The notes beneath the pieces are model-generated. The model was not told where the DNA came from. It made no database searches and worked only from the letters and a program-made list of their open reading frames with translations. Below, in pieces: positions 9,701 to 18,003 of a DNA stretch of 64,000 nucleotides. The stretch is from Sphingomonas sp. Ag1 (GTDB lineage: Bacteria; Pseudomonadota; Alphaproteobacteria; Sphingomonadales; Sphingomonadaceae). Positions within the stretch are counted from its first letter, which is position 1. Each line of letters opens with the position of its first letter. The DNA lies in contig NZ_LAZX01000084.1 of NCBI RefSeq assembly GCF_000980895.1, positions 1-64,000 on the forward strand, given 5' to 3'. Position numbers and translations under genes: made by a program.

Positions 9701-9940
9701 GTTGCCCTCGATCCGGCCGTGGTTCTCGATCCGGTCGTTGCCCGTGCCTAGCGCGATCGACCCGATGATCGTGCCGGTGTTGGTGATGCGATGGTCGCCC
9801 ACGCCGATCGTCTGGATCGCGCCGGCGAAATAGGGCGTGCCGATCGACTGGCCGAGCCAGTCGTCGGCGCTGAGCACCATCCCTGCCCCGCCGCGGATCG
9901 TGCCGCTGTTGGAAAGATCAAGCGCCACGTCCCGCGCCAC
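6725..9940 (-). CDS. Autotransporter, C-terminal part with beta-barrel (separated by frameshift)
   Basis: This is the downstream part of the giant autotransporter whose N-terminal part is at 10039-13833. The reading frame is open up to about 10.10 kb, so the ATG used here is not a real start. About 700 residues are passenger built of Gly/Asn-rich beta-solenoid repeats (NSGTIRGG, NTGTIIGS, GAGNDVLRF types). The last ~300 residues form an autotransporter barrel: QTVGQWHRLGRD, alternating aromatic/Gly strands and a final phenylalanine (VRIGF), the usual signal for outer-membrane insertion. The barrel looks intact. Without correction of the shift near 10.09 kb it would not be exported. Confidence 0.85.
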   Translation of the reverse strand: MARDVALDLSNSGTIRGGAGMVLSADDWLGQSIGTPYFAGAIQTIGVGDHRITNTGTIIGSIALGTGNDRIENHGRIEGNVFLGEGDDTFLQHASAVLIGTVDGGTGSNSLIVDATGGGAVNGDQFLNFDRFAQIGEGNVAYSGTFRFSTIGVVGGTITVAAGETLRSAGHVTVTGSDGAETLDNRGTIAGAVSLGGGKDRVENRGTILGPVLLGEGNDVFVDHAGSSAGLVDGGSGTNLYQVVLAGNRSSISARTGFQRLAVEGRGTLSLALDQGFEQIVLAGTGLNLSLGAFSVGRVSGSDAAETLVVDGDIAAINLGGGDDVLSLGAARGAGRYEGGAGNDVLRFTATGPVELAGSATGFEQIDLAGNALTVSGTLGMAGALLAFGAGDQQVTVANGGALAGTIDLGAGNGTLRLAAGSVLTGTVSGGAGTDRAILELAGDRTLADGILTEFELLASEGTGGLTLVGAHGYQSVDAGTDLTVAGDAALTADRVQFGARDDRFTITGRFAGSVDGDAGNDTIAVAGGSAAAPVAFASVSNVERYVQSGGFAAVAGNATFGSVDMSGGRLVGLSGSMISAGQITVDRGATFGSAGTVNGNLAVAGTLSPGASIGTMTINGNVTLAGTSTSLFEIAATGADKLVVNGALAIEAGATLQLVPGGTLRPGTSYDLVVASGGITGGYATVLKPDSLFGFVVQRADRIQLLGQFLGDAGFSPQVARSIAYANATLSTQPATSNLFAALPALLTAGGASDPRAFAQLTPEAYASATQLGVDNALTLAGVARGEGFATRREDPGLFTFAQTVGQWHRLGRDTGEGTASARAQSYGFMGGIGYGDRDWMVGGFAGYLNSRQQIDVLGARTKSDGFVAGVHGRYAADSGIGFSASLLYDGGEARTERALPGGASTIGRYDLNSWVADVTVSYAIDMGSEWAIKPKLGVTYIRTTRDGVAEAGGSAFALDVTRDRHVAGFVDGGVTFGRSTASEAAFRPSITLGARGQIDGKRADALGRYAGGGFDLAAFGASRAPLVGTAAGTVVYRFGAGVDLFATASAQTGTDDHQEAIMAGVRIGF

Positions 9941-10038
9941 GATCGCGGCCGACAGGTCGCCCGTTGCCTCAATCGTGCCGCTGTTGGCGATCGTAGCCGT
10001 TGCCCCCGGGCGAGGGCCATCGAGCCACAGCGCGGCCG

Positions 10039-13000
10039 CTAGATCGGTTTCGCGATAGGTGTCGCCATACCAGTCGGTGAAGACCTGGCTGCTGCCCCGC
10101 CATTGGCGCGGATCGTGCCGGCGTTGCTCACCTCGATTGCCGCACTGCCGAGCGGGCCGTAATAGCCGTTCAAACCGAGGTAGGCGCCCAGTCCGTTCTC
10201 GCCCGATCCTTCGATCGTGCCGCTATTGATGAGGGTCGCGTGTCCCGCCACCTCGTTCGCCACGTCGATGGTGATCGACACGCCGGCGCCCGCGCTGGTG
10301 GCGATCCTGCCGCTGTTGGTCAGCGATGCCGCCATGGCCGCGACCGGCCGCTCCTCGCCGGGGAAAAGGTAATTCTGCTGCAGGCCGAGGTGAAAGCCGC
10401 CAGTGATCGTGCCGCTGTTGGCCGCGGTGATCGCGCCGGCGTCATAGCTGGACAGGCTGACGGCCAGCGTGTCGCCGTTGCTGATGCTGCCGCTGTTGTC
10501 GAACGCCAGCGTGTCGATCGCCTGGATGCCGACCGCCACGTCGCCGTCGCGCGTGCCGGTGATCGTGCCGCGGTTGGCGAAGCTGCGCACCGGGCCGGTG
10601 AAGCCGCCTTCGATCGTCCCTTCGTTGGTGAAGGCGAGCGGGCCCGCAAGGTCGATCGTGGTGGGATCGTTCTGGTAGAAAGCGGCCGCCTGCACCAGGC
10701 CGGTGATCGCCGCGGTGTTGGTGATCGCGCCGTCGCCTGACAGAGCCAAGTCACCAACGAAGGGCCCATCGGCGCGCACCGTCGCCTGCGTGTCGCTGCC
10801 AAGCGCGCGTATGCCCTCCGCCCGGAAGTTGGTGAGCGCCATCGACCCCAGCGTCACGGTGCCGCTCGCCCGGCGCGCATGGATCAACGTGTTGGTCCCT
10901 GCCCCGCCGTCGATCGTGCCGCTGATGCCGGTCGTCTCGCCGAACAGGATCAGCGTGTCGTTACCCGAGCCGAAGGAGAGATTGCCGGTCAGCGTGCCGC
11001 CATCGGCGACATAGGTCGCACCATAGCCATAGAAGGACGCCGATACATTGCCGATGATCGTGCCGCGGTTGGTCACTGTCATGCCGTTCGACAGGTCGAT
11101 CGCGGTGACGCCGCGGATCGTGCCGCCCGCTTCGTTGACGAGCGATCCGTAGTAGCCCGCCACCACCGCGGTGCCGTTCAGGCTTTCGATCGTGCCGGTG
11201 TTGGTGATCTGGGTCTGCCAGCCATAGCCGCCCTGCACCGCGACATTGTCGGCACGGATCGTGCCGCTGTTGGCAAGCGTGTCGAAGCCGGTGATGCCCA
11301 AGCCAGAATTGCCCGACACGGTGATCGTGCCGCTGTTCTCGACATCCTGCGCGCCGCTGATTGCGGTGCCACCGCCCGATAGCGTGATCGTGCCGGCATT
11401 GGCGACGCGCGATCCGCCGAGGATCGCTGCTGCGGGATAATATACGTCCGGCGCGTTGGTGACGGTGATCGTGCCGTTGTTGGTGATGTCGACGGTGCTG
11501 GCATAGATGGTGCCGGCGTTGATCGCGGCCAGGTTGTAAACATAACCCTGCACACTGGTCGTGAGCGTGAGATCGCCGTTGTTGATGAATGAGAGCGCGT
11601 GCTCTGGGCCGGTGCCCTCCCCCGTCAGCTGCGCGACGGTCGAGATCATGGTATCGACTACCGAGCGATCGGTCGTCGATAGCGCGCCGTTCAGCGTCAC
11701 GGTGCCGTTGCCTGCCAGCCCGATCGTGGTGGCGATCGGGCTCGCCGCAGTCAGCGTCAGCGCGGCATTGTCCGCCAGCTCATACGCCAGCCCCTCGAAC
11801 CCGCCCACCAGCGCCAGCGACGCCTCCGCATCGGCATTCACCAGGTAGCGTAGCGTGTCATAGCCCGCGCCCGCATCCACCCCGCCGGTCGCCCCGGCGA
11901 GCGGGCGCGTGGGATCGCCGCCCAGCGCCACGACCAGCGTGTCGTTACCGCCGCCCAACAGTATCGCGCCATTCACAATGCCGCCATCGTCGATGAACAG
12001 GTCGCTGCTGTAATCATAACCATAGGGCGAGCTGAAATCGACGTTGCCGTTGATGGTCCCGGCGTTGATGATCCGTGCCGGGCTGCCGCTGCTCCCGACC
12101 ACCGCCGTGGCGCCGGTGATTGTGCCTTCCGCGGCATTGTTCAGCGTGCCGATCAGATGCACCCCGGTGGTGCCGCCAATGATCGTGCCGGTGTTGTTGA
12201 AACGCCCGCCCAGCAACTGCACGCCGATGGCCGCACCCTCGATCGTGCCGCTGTTGGTGGAACTGCCGCTATTGCCCGAATAGGAAAGGCTGGCGCCGAT
12301 CCCGGCGGTGGAGCGGATCGTGCCGCTGTTGGTCAGCGTCCCGGCATAATCGACCGATACTGCGATTTGCGTGGCAGTGATGGTGCCGCTGTTGGCAATC
12401 GATTCCGAGGCACGCACCCCGTTGCCGTCGATGGCGGTGACCGTGCCTTCGTTGTTGACCGTGCGGGGCGTGAGCACGGCGTAGCGCTGGTATGAACCCC
12501 CGAGCGTCGCGGTGATCGAACCCTGGTTGGTGAAGGAAACGGCAGGAACGCCATATGCGCCCACTGCCGGGCCCTGCGTCACCAGCGCCGCCTGGTTGAT
12601 GACGGTGCCGCTGCCGGAGAGCGTCAGGCCGCCGGAAGTGAAGCCGGGCGTGATCGTCACCGCGGCGTCGTTCGACAGGGTGAGCCCGAGCAACTCGAAA
12701 TTGGTCGGCAGCACGGCATGAGCGATTGTCGTATCGGCGTCGATGTCGATCGCCAGCGTGTCGGTGCCGGCACCACCATCGATCGTTCCCGTGATCGATG
12801 ACGCGAGCCCAGTCGCCGCGTCGTAGCGCGCGTACAGCGTGTCGCTTCCGCCGCCCAGCAGCAGGTCGCCGTTGATCGTGCCGTTGCGGGTATCGACGAA
12901 GCTTGCGCCGCTGCTCGATGTCAGCGTCGAGATCACCGATCCGTTGATCGTGCCGTTATTGGTCAGCGACAGATTGTCGGCGGTGCGGATTGCGATCGGG

Positions 13001-13833
13001 CTTCCGCCGATCATTGCGCCAGCGGCGTTGGTGATGGAGAGGCGGCCGGTTCCGCTCAGCGTTGCCGGCGCGCCGCTCGACACGATCGATCCGGTGTTGA
13101 CGACGGTGAGGTTCCACATCGTTCCTGCAATCGCGGCCCGTGCGCCTCCGTCGATCGAGCCCGCATTCGTCACCATCGAAACCCGGCCGGCGATGCCGCC
13201 GTTGATCCTGCCGGTTGAAGCGTTGGTGATCGACAGCTCGCCGAATACGATGTCGCTCGCCAGGATCGCCTCGCCTGCGGCCCCGCTGATCGTCCCGGCA
13301 TTGTCCACCGTCGCGTTGATCGAACCGCTCGTATTGGCGGGATCGCGGCGCAGCAGGATGGCATTGCCGCCCGACACCGTGCCGCCTTCCGCGACCGAGA
13401 TCGATGCGCTCGACGAAGGGTAGACCGTCCGGGTCCAGCCGGGCACGCAATAGATCGGTGATGCCCCCGCATAAGGATCACAAGGAACCTCCCGGGGTGC
13501 GCCGTTGGTGATGAAGATACCCGGCTTTACGCCACCGTCGACCAGCCCGGCGACGCTCAGCGACGTGCCGAGCGCCTGCGGAGAGATCGCCGCACTAGCA
13601 TTGCCCGCCCGCACGACCGCGCCGGCCGCGACAGTGACGCGGGTGTTGTCGGTCGTGACCGTCAGCCCGTCCGCGTCGGTTCCGGTGCAATTGGTGATGC
13701 CATTAGCGACAGTAGGGTCAGGCGCACATTGCGCCGCAGCCGGGCTCCCCAGCGCGAACCCCAAGGCGATCGCGCTCGTCCCCAGCGCATAACCGGGCAC
13801 CCGCCGCCCCCGCAGCGCCCCACTCCGACCCAT
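10039..13833 (-). CDS. Autotransporter, N-terminal part (signal peptide and passenger)
   Basis: Encodes 1264 residues starting with a signal peptide (MGRSGALRGRR, hydrophobic core, SPAAAQ before CAPDP). Dozens of degenerate beta-helix repeats follow, built around N(S/A/N)GTI, typical of large surface adhesins or self-associating autotransporters. The frame ends early with an unrelated tail (ARSSPTGMATPIAKPI). Shifting one base inside the GGGGC run near 10.09-10.10 kb gives GSSQVFTDWYGDTYRETD and continues in frame into the 6725-9940 part. Together they make about 2,360 residues. This is either a real frameshift, a phase-variable tract or an assembly error in a short homopolymer. Confidence 0.85.
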   Translation of the reverse strand: MGRSGALRGRRVPGYALGTSAIALGFALGSPAAAQCAPDPTVANGITNCTGTDADGLTVTTDNTRVTVAAGAVVRAGNASAAISPQALGTSLSVAGLVDGGVKPGIFITNGAPREVPCDPYAGASPIYCVPGWTRTVYPSSSASISVAEGGTVSGGNAILLRRDPANTSGSINATVDNAGTISGAAGEAILASDIVFGELSITNASTGRINGGIAGRVSMVTNAGSIDGGARAAIAGTMWNLTVVNTGSIVSSGAPATLSGTGRLSITNAAGAMIGGSPIAIRTADNLSLTNNGTINGSVISTLTSSSGASFVDTRNGTINGDLLLGGGSDTLYARYDAATGLASSITGTIDGGAGTDTLAIDIDADTTIAHAVLPTNFELLGLTLSNDAAVTITPGFTSGGLTLSGSGTVINQAALVTQGPAVGAYGVPAVSFTNQGSITATLGGSYQRYAVLTPRTVNNEGTVTAIDGNGVRASESIANSGTITATQIAVSVDYAGTLTNSGTIRSTAGIGASLSYSGNSGSSTNSGTIEGAAIGVQLLGGRFNNTGTIIGGTTGVHLIGTLNNAAEGTITGATAVVGSSGSPARIINAGTINGNVDFSSPYGYDYSSDLFIDDGGIVNGAILLGGGNDTLVVALGGDPTRPLAGATGGVDAGAGYDTLRYLVNADAEASLALVGGFEGLAYELADNAALTLTAASPIATTIGLAGNGTVTLNGALSTTDRSVVDTMISTVAQLTGEGTGPEHALSFINNGDLTLTTSVQGYVYNLAAINAGTIYASTVDITNNGTITVTNAPDVYYPAAAILGGSRVANAGTITLSGGGTAISGAQDVENSGTITVSGNSGLGITGFDTLANSGTIRADNVAVQGGYGWQTQITNTGTIESLNGTAVVAGYYGSLVNEAGGTIRGVTAIDLSNGMTVTNRGTIIGNVSASFYGYGATYVADGGTLTGNLSFGSGNDTLILFGETTGISGTIDGGAGTNTLIHARRASGTVTLGSMALTNFRAEGIRALGSDTQATVRADGPFVGDLALSGDGAITNTAAITGLVQAAAFYQNDPTTIDLAGPLAFTNEGTIEGGFTGPVRSFANRGTITGTRDGDVAVGIQAIDTLAFDNSGSISNGDTLAVSLSSYDAGAITAANSGTITGGFHLGLQQNYLFPGEERPVAAMAASLTNSGRIATSAGAGVSITIDVANEVAGHATLINSGTIEGSGENGLGAYLGLNGYYGPLGSAAIEVSNAGTIRANGGAAARSSPTGMATPIAKPI

Positions 13834-13957
13834 GAGATCCCCCTGTATGTGGAATTTGCCCTAGCAGCAGTTCAGGGGCTGTCGAGATCGGATGCGTGCC
13901 GCACCGGATCATTCCGGGGCATGGCGATCGGCGTCGAACGATTTGCTGTAGGGAAAA

Positions 13958-15265
13958 TCAGTTGGCCATCGTTCCGGAGGAATTGTTACACGTTTTAGCA
14001 AACAAGACGCCGAAGCATAACATGATTAGCATAACGAAGCGCGGATAATGGAGCATGCCCGCGAATATGCTCATCGACAGTAATGCATATAGTGTCCCCG
14101 CAACCGGACGCAGGCTGTCGTCCTGCATGGCACTTCGATGAACGGAGATAATTGCGCGGCCGAGAAGCCACAGTGCACCCGCCGCGCCGACGATACCCCA
14201 AGAGACCAGAAATAGCAGAAAAGTATTGTGCGGCTGCGTGTGCCACCATCCGACATTGACTTCCCAGAAGGTGGATCCGGATCCCCAACCGAACAACGGC
14301 GCTTCGAGCCACCGTGCGAAGGTAGCGTGCCACAAGGCAAGGCGCCCCGACGTCAGGGCATCGGCACTGCCCAAATTGTCCCGTGCGAACAAGGAGAACG
14401 CCTCTTCGCTCGGCGCCAGGACAACGGCACCAAGCATCGCAAGCGCGCTTAGTGCCCCGACACGGAGTACGGCCTCCACGCTGGGTAGACGGCGCAGGCT
14501 GATCAACGTGATCAGGGTGACGGCACCCATCGCCAGCGCCGCCGCGCGCGTGCCCGACCAGAAGGTCAGTCCCGCTGCCAGCAGATACCACCGGCGGTAT
14601 ATGCCGGCCCGTCGGGGGTCGCCGTATAGCAGAGCCACTAGAAGCCCGGTGGCGATCGCACCTGTCCAGGATCCGAAATAGCGTACGTTGATGAAGCCGG
14701 GGAGCGCGGATGCCCATTCGATCTTGCCGCCGAGCACCGTCCATTCGGGCGGGGGCAGCTGGAATTTCCAGATGGTCAGGATCGCCAGAACGGCAAGGCC
14801 AGCGACCAGCCCCCCTCCGAACCGATGAAAGATGGGAGGCTTGGTTTCGCCTGTCTCTTCCTTCGTGGCCATGAAGAAGATCGCCGAGCAGAAGCGCAGG
14901 TGAACAAGGGTGATGATTGAAAAGGTGACCGATGCCGCGACGTTCTTGGAAACGAACACGCTGCTCACCACTAGCCCGGCGAGCAGCAGGCCAAGCGCCA
15001 CGATCACGTCCCGCGGCAGCTTTCGCCAGATCAGGACATCGCGATATCCCTTCCCCCGGGCAACAAGAATGATCACCAGTTCGCAGGCGACGAACGGCAA
15101 TTCCATCAGCCGCGTCCATTCCGCCCAGGCCGGCTGCATCTGGTGCATGTAAACCGGATAAAGCAGCGCCGAGATCACCGGCATGATCACGCCGATCGTT
15201 ATTCCGAGCCAACCGAACAGGTCCAGCCGCGGCACCGAATGCTTCATCGTCGCTGTATGGCCCAC
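13958..15265 (-). CDS. O-antigen ligase / polymerase family membrane protein
   Basis: A 435-residue protein with about 11-12 hydrophobic segments. The region around SGRLALWHATFARWL, EAPLFGWGSGSTFWE and WWHTQPHNTFLLFL matches the large periplasmic loop and adjacent helix of the O-antigen ligase (WaaL/Wzy_C) superfamily. Members polymerise or ligate lipid-linked glycans in the inner membrane. The gene stands alone, 9 kb from the polysaccharide locus and in the opposite orientation to its main + operons. Whether it acts as a ligase or polymerase cannot be told from sequence. The ATG at 15265 is used; a second lies six codons in. Confidence 0.75.
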   Translation of the reverse strand: MGHTATMKHSVPRLDLFGWLGITIGVIMPVISALLYPVYMHQMQPAWAEWTRLMELPFVACELVIILVARGKGYRDVLIWRKLPRDVIVALGLLLAGLVVSSVFVSKNVAASVTFSIITLVHLRFCSAIFFMATKEETGETKPPIFHRFGGGLVAGLAVLAILTIWKFQLPPPEWTVLGGKIEWASALPGFINVRYFGSWTGAIATGLLVALLYGDPRRAGIYRRWYLLAAGLTFWSGTRAAALAMGAVTLITLISLRRLPSVEAVLRVGALSALAMLGAVVLAPSEEAFSLFARDNLGSADALTSGRLALWHATFARWLEAPLFGWGSGSTFWEVNVGWWHTQPHNTFLLFLVSWGIVGAAGALWLLGRAIISVHRSAMQDDSLRPVAGTLYALLSMSIFAGMLHYPRFVMLIMLCFGVLFAKTCNNSSGTMAN

Positions 15266-15469
15266 CGTCCCCCTCCGCTGCGTCTCGCGGGAAGATGAAC
15301 TAGGCTGATGAGGTTAAATGTGCGTTGACCAGTATTCTTCAAAATACTGCGAAGGCCAATGCCACCGTATCGACATGCCTAAAGTTGCATTCCCGGGTAC
15401 TGCTGGTTGATTACAGCCTGATACCGCTCAGTGAGATGCATCACATCAACGGTGTGGAGGTGGAGCTAC

Positions 15470-15494
15470 CCGGCGCTCCCAGAGGGAGCGCCGG
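15470..15494 (-). terminator. Hairpin just after the small exported protein gene
   Basis: CCGGCGCTCCC and GGGAGCGCCGG form a perfect 11-bp stem with a 3-base loop, eight bases beyond the stop codon of the gene ending at 15503. There is no T-run, so termination strength is uncertain. Confidence 0.5.
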
Positions 15495-15502
15495 CCCGCA
15501 GC

Positions 15503-15763
15503 TTAGTTGCTGTCGGAATCGTTGTCGTCGCTGCTATCGACGATGCCGTAGATGATGCCGCCGGCGATCAGCACGCCCAGCGCGATGCCTGCGATACCGC
15601 CAGCGCCGGCAGCGGCCTTCTGGGTGCCGTTCGTCGGGGTGGAAGCGCGCACGGACTTGCTGACCGACAGGCTGGAGGCAGCGTTGGTAGGGGCGGCCGA
15701 GGCGGTGACAGGGGCGGCGACAAGTGCGGTCGCGGCGGTCGCGGTCAGGATCTTGGCGAACAT
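15503..15763 (-). CDS. Small exported glycine-rich protein, paralogue of 59994-60236
   Basis: An 86-residue protein. The ATG at 15763 has AAGGAAG just upstream. Residues 1-23 are a clear signal peptide (MFAKILTATAATALVAAPVTASA). The mature part starts APTNAASSLSVSKSVRAST and is followed by a Gly/Ala/Ile-rich hydrophobic stretch (about residues 52-74) and an acidic end (DSSDDNDSDSN). The protein at 59994-60236 shares the same architecture, the ASSLSV-K-S block and the DSDSN-type tail, so they are paralogues. The hydrophobic stretch could be a membrane anchor or an assembly segment. No function is known to me. Confidence 0.75.
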   Translation of the reverse strand: MFAKILTATAATALVAAPVTASAAPTNAASSLSVSKSVRASTPTNGTQKAAAGAGGIAGIALGVLIAGGIIYGIVDSSDDNDSDSN

Positions 15764-15906
15764 GTGATCTTCCTTTTCAACAGGCACATGGCGTCGCTTC
15801 CCGAAACGGGCCAAGAGCGCCGAAACCACAAACGACACAGATGCGGCTTGGTTGCAAGCCGGATTCGTCCCGGATTTCGCGCCTGGCACCCGCGCAAGGC
15901 TACAGG

Positions 15907-15934
15907 TCGATGTGTCGACAAAGCGACATAGCGA
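15907..15934. repeat. Dispersed palindrome family, copy 2
   Basis: TGTGTCGACAAAGCGACATA lies upstream of the small exported protein gene and downstream of the SDR gene. It fits the arrangement TGTCGA-4-6 bases-CGACAT seen at 17756 and 18959. Confidence 0.5.
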
Positions 15935-15959
15935 CCTGAGTGCAATCATGCCTGTGGTT

Positions 15960-16685
15960 TCACATCCCCGCCGCGGTCGGGCGTACCACCACTTCGTTGA
16001 TGTCCACCCCCTCGGGCTGCTCCAGCGCGAAGCGGATCGCGCGGGCGATGGCATCGGGGGTCAGCGACTTCTTGCGCCACTCGGTCAGCGCCGTGGCGAC
16101 CGCGGGATCGGTGATGTCGTGGCCGAGTTCGGTTGCGACCACACCGGGCGAGACAATCGTCGCGCGGACCTCGTCATGCCCCTGGCGAAGCCCATCGGTG
16201 ATCGCCCAGACGGCGTGCTTGCTGGCACAATAGACCGCCGCGGTCGGCATCACCATGTGCGCGGCGATCGAGGCGACGTTGACGACATGCCCGCCGCCCT
16301 GCGCCACGAAGCGCGGCAGCACCGCGGCGACGCCGTTCAGCACGCCATGAACGTTGACGTCGAACATCCGCTTCCATTCGTCGCGCTTCAATGCCGCGAG
16401 CGGCGACAGCGGCATCACGCCGGCATTGTTGACCAGGGCGTCGATGCGGCCGAAGCGCGCCTCGGCCGCGTCGGCGAAGGCGTCGAAGCTGGCGGCGTCG
16501 GTGACGTCGAGCTCATGCCAGGCGACCTCGCCGCCCAGTTCTGCGGCCAGTGCCTGCAGGCGGTCGCCGCGGCGCGCGCCCAGGAACAGCTTGGCGCCCG
16601 CGCCGGCCAGCTCGCGCGCGGTTTCCGCGCCGATGCCACTCGATGCGCCGGTGATGAGAATGATCTTGTCGGTAACGCCAGTCAT
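15960..16685 (-). CDS. SDR family NAD(P)-dependent oxidoreductase
   Basis: A classical short-chain dehydrogenase of 241 residues. It has the cofactor motif GASSGIG at 13-19, NNAG at 86-89, catalytic Ser139 and the YCASK motif (Tyr152, Lys156). The start at 16685 has a CGGGAG ribosome site. It is divergent from an AraC-type regulator gene with 149 bp between the starts, a common pairing in which the regulator controls the reductase. The substrate is not evident; relatives act on small alcohols, aldehydes or ketones. It is cytosolic, with no signal peptide. Confidence 0.88.
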   Translation of the reverse strand: MTGVTDKIILITGASSGIGAETARELAGAGAKLFLGARRGDRLQALAAELGGEVAWHELDVTDAASFDAFADAAEARFGRIDALVNNAGVMPLSPLAALKRDEWKRMFDVNVHGVLNGVAAVLPRFVAQGGGHVVNVASIAAHMVMPTAAVYCASKHAVWAITDGLRQGHDEVRATIVSPGVVATELGHDITDPAVATALTEWRKKSLTPDAIARAIRFALEQPEGVDINEVVVRPTAAGM

Positions 16686-16834
16686 GGTCGTGAACTCCCG
16701 TTGCTGATGACCGGCCCCAGATGCATCCAGCGGGGCAGCAGGCGGTAAAAGGATCGCCCGCAATCCTTGCCCGATCCTCCGAAAGATGCACCTCCGTCTT
16801 GCTTGCGCGCGCGATCACTCCGACAGGCGGCCCC

Positions 16835-17740
16835 ATGGAACGGATGCAGCAACTCGCGGAAACCATCACCCGGCACGCGCCGGCCACGGGGATGTATGCC
16901 ACCCCCCTGCCCCGCCTGTCGCTGTTCCGCGCTGATCAGCCGACGCTCCCGATCCCGTCGGTCTATGAAGTGTCTCTTTGCCTGATCGCCCAAGGCGCCA
17001 AGCGCGTGTCGATCGCCGATCACAGCCTGGTTTATGATGCCGCGCGCTATCTTGTCGTCTCGCTCGATCTGCCGCTGACCGGGCACATCATCACCGCCCG
17101 GCCCGACGAACCCTATCTGTGCTGCAAGATCAATCTCGATCTCGCAGTGCTCGCCGATCTGATCGTCGCCGAGGGCGGCGCGTCCCCCTCCCCCTCCCCC
17201 GCGCGCGCGCCGGCGCTGGCGGTCTACCCCAGTGACCCGCATATGATCGACGCCGCGTGCCGGCTGGTCGGGCTACTCGATCAGCCCGACGCGGCGGAAG
17301 TGCTGGCACCGCTGATCGAGCGCGAGATCCTGTTCCGCCTGCTCGCCGGGCCGCACGGATCGGTGCTTCGCCATCTGGCGGCTGCCGACAGCCACCTTCA
17401 CCAGGTGAGCCGAGCCATCGCGCATATCCGCGCGGGTTTCCGCGGGCCGCTCCGCGTGCGCGACATCGCCGCTGCGGCGGGGATGAGTGCATCGTCGCTG
17501 CACGAGCATTTCAAGGCGATCACGCGCCTGACGCCGCTTGACTACCAAAAGCAATTGCGCCTGCAGGAAGCGCGCCGGCTGATGGTGGCGGAGGGCGCCG
17601 GCGCCGGTGCAGCGGGCTTCGCGGTCGGCTATGAAAGCCCCTCGCAATTCAGCCGCGAGTACCGCCGTCTGTTCGGCGCCCCGCCGCGTCAGGACGTGGG
17701 CCGGTTGCAGGCGGAGCAAGATTATCTCAGCGCGGCGTAG
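16835..17740 (+). CDS. AraC family transcriptional regulator
   Basis: The ATG at 16835 gives 301 residues; the frame is open upstream but overlaps the divergent promoter. An N-terminal cupin-like effector domain of the AraC_N type covers about residues 20-160 (LIAQGAKRVSIADHSLVYD, YLVVSLDLP). The C-terminal 100 residues hold two helix-turn-helix motifs (VRDIAAAAGMSASSLHEHFK and the VGYESPSQFSREYRRLFG signature). It probably regulates the divergent SDR gene and itself. A strong hairpin follows at 17800. Confidence 0.9.
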   Translation: MERMQQLAETITRHAPATGMYATPLPRLSLFRADQPTLPIPSVYEVSLCLIAQGAKRVSIADHSLVYDAARYLVVSLDLPLTGHIITARPDEPYLCCKINLDLAVLADLIVAEGGASPSPSPARAPALAVYPSDPHMIDAACRLVGLLDQPDAAEVLAPLIEREILFRLLAGPHGSVLRHLAAADSHLHQVSRAIAHIRAGFRGPLRVRDIAAAAGMSASSLHEHFKAITRLTPLDYQKQLRLQEARRLMVAEGAGAGAAGFAVGYESPSQFSREYRRLFGAPPRQDVGRLQAEQDYLSAA

Positions 17741-17755
17741 CGATGTAGAGTGCGC

Positions 17756-17778
17756 GACATGTCGATAATGCGACATGT
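17756..17778. repeat. Dispersed palindrome family, copy 3
   Basis: GACATGTCGA and GCGACATGT flank a short spacer, 16 bp after the AraC gene. A further partial GCGACAT unit follows a few bases on. Confidence 0.6.
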
Positions 17779-17799
17779 GCGTGCTGCGACATAGACAGC

Positions 17800-17839
17800 A
17801 GAAAGCACCAACGACGTGGTTACGCCGTTGGTGCTTTCT
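17800..17839. terminator. Strong hairpin, probable terminator
   Basis: AGAAAGCACCAACG and CGTTGGTGCTTTCT form a perfect 14-bp stem over a 12-base loop. T-rich bases lie within the 3' arm. Its position after the AraC gene and before the convergent dehydrogenase pseudogene suits a bidirectional terminator. Confidence 0.6.
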
Positions 17840-17967
17840 TGACCGATGGCGTTCTACTCTTTGCTCATGGATGGAGACGGAGACGGCATCGCCTGTGAGC
17901 CTTGTCGTGGATGACACGGCAGCGCGACGCCGGCGTACTCGGAAGGTCGGACGCGACCATCATATCA

Positions 17968-17992
17968 ACATGTCGACAGGTCGGCATGGCGG
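17968..17992. repeat. Dispersed palindrome family, copy 4
   Basis: ACATGTCGACAGGTCGGCAT, just downstream of the decayed dehydrogenase gene. It matches copy 3 with a variant right half. Confidence 0.6.
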
Positions 17993-18003
17993 CACGCTGA
18001 CGT

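Noticed and set aside
7826..9751. A 641-codon open frame on the plus strand
   Set aside because: It lies wholly antisense to the autotransporter passenger, is rich in Arg/Ala/Asp as expected from reversed GC-rich repeats, and shows no domain or start signal.
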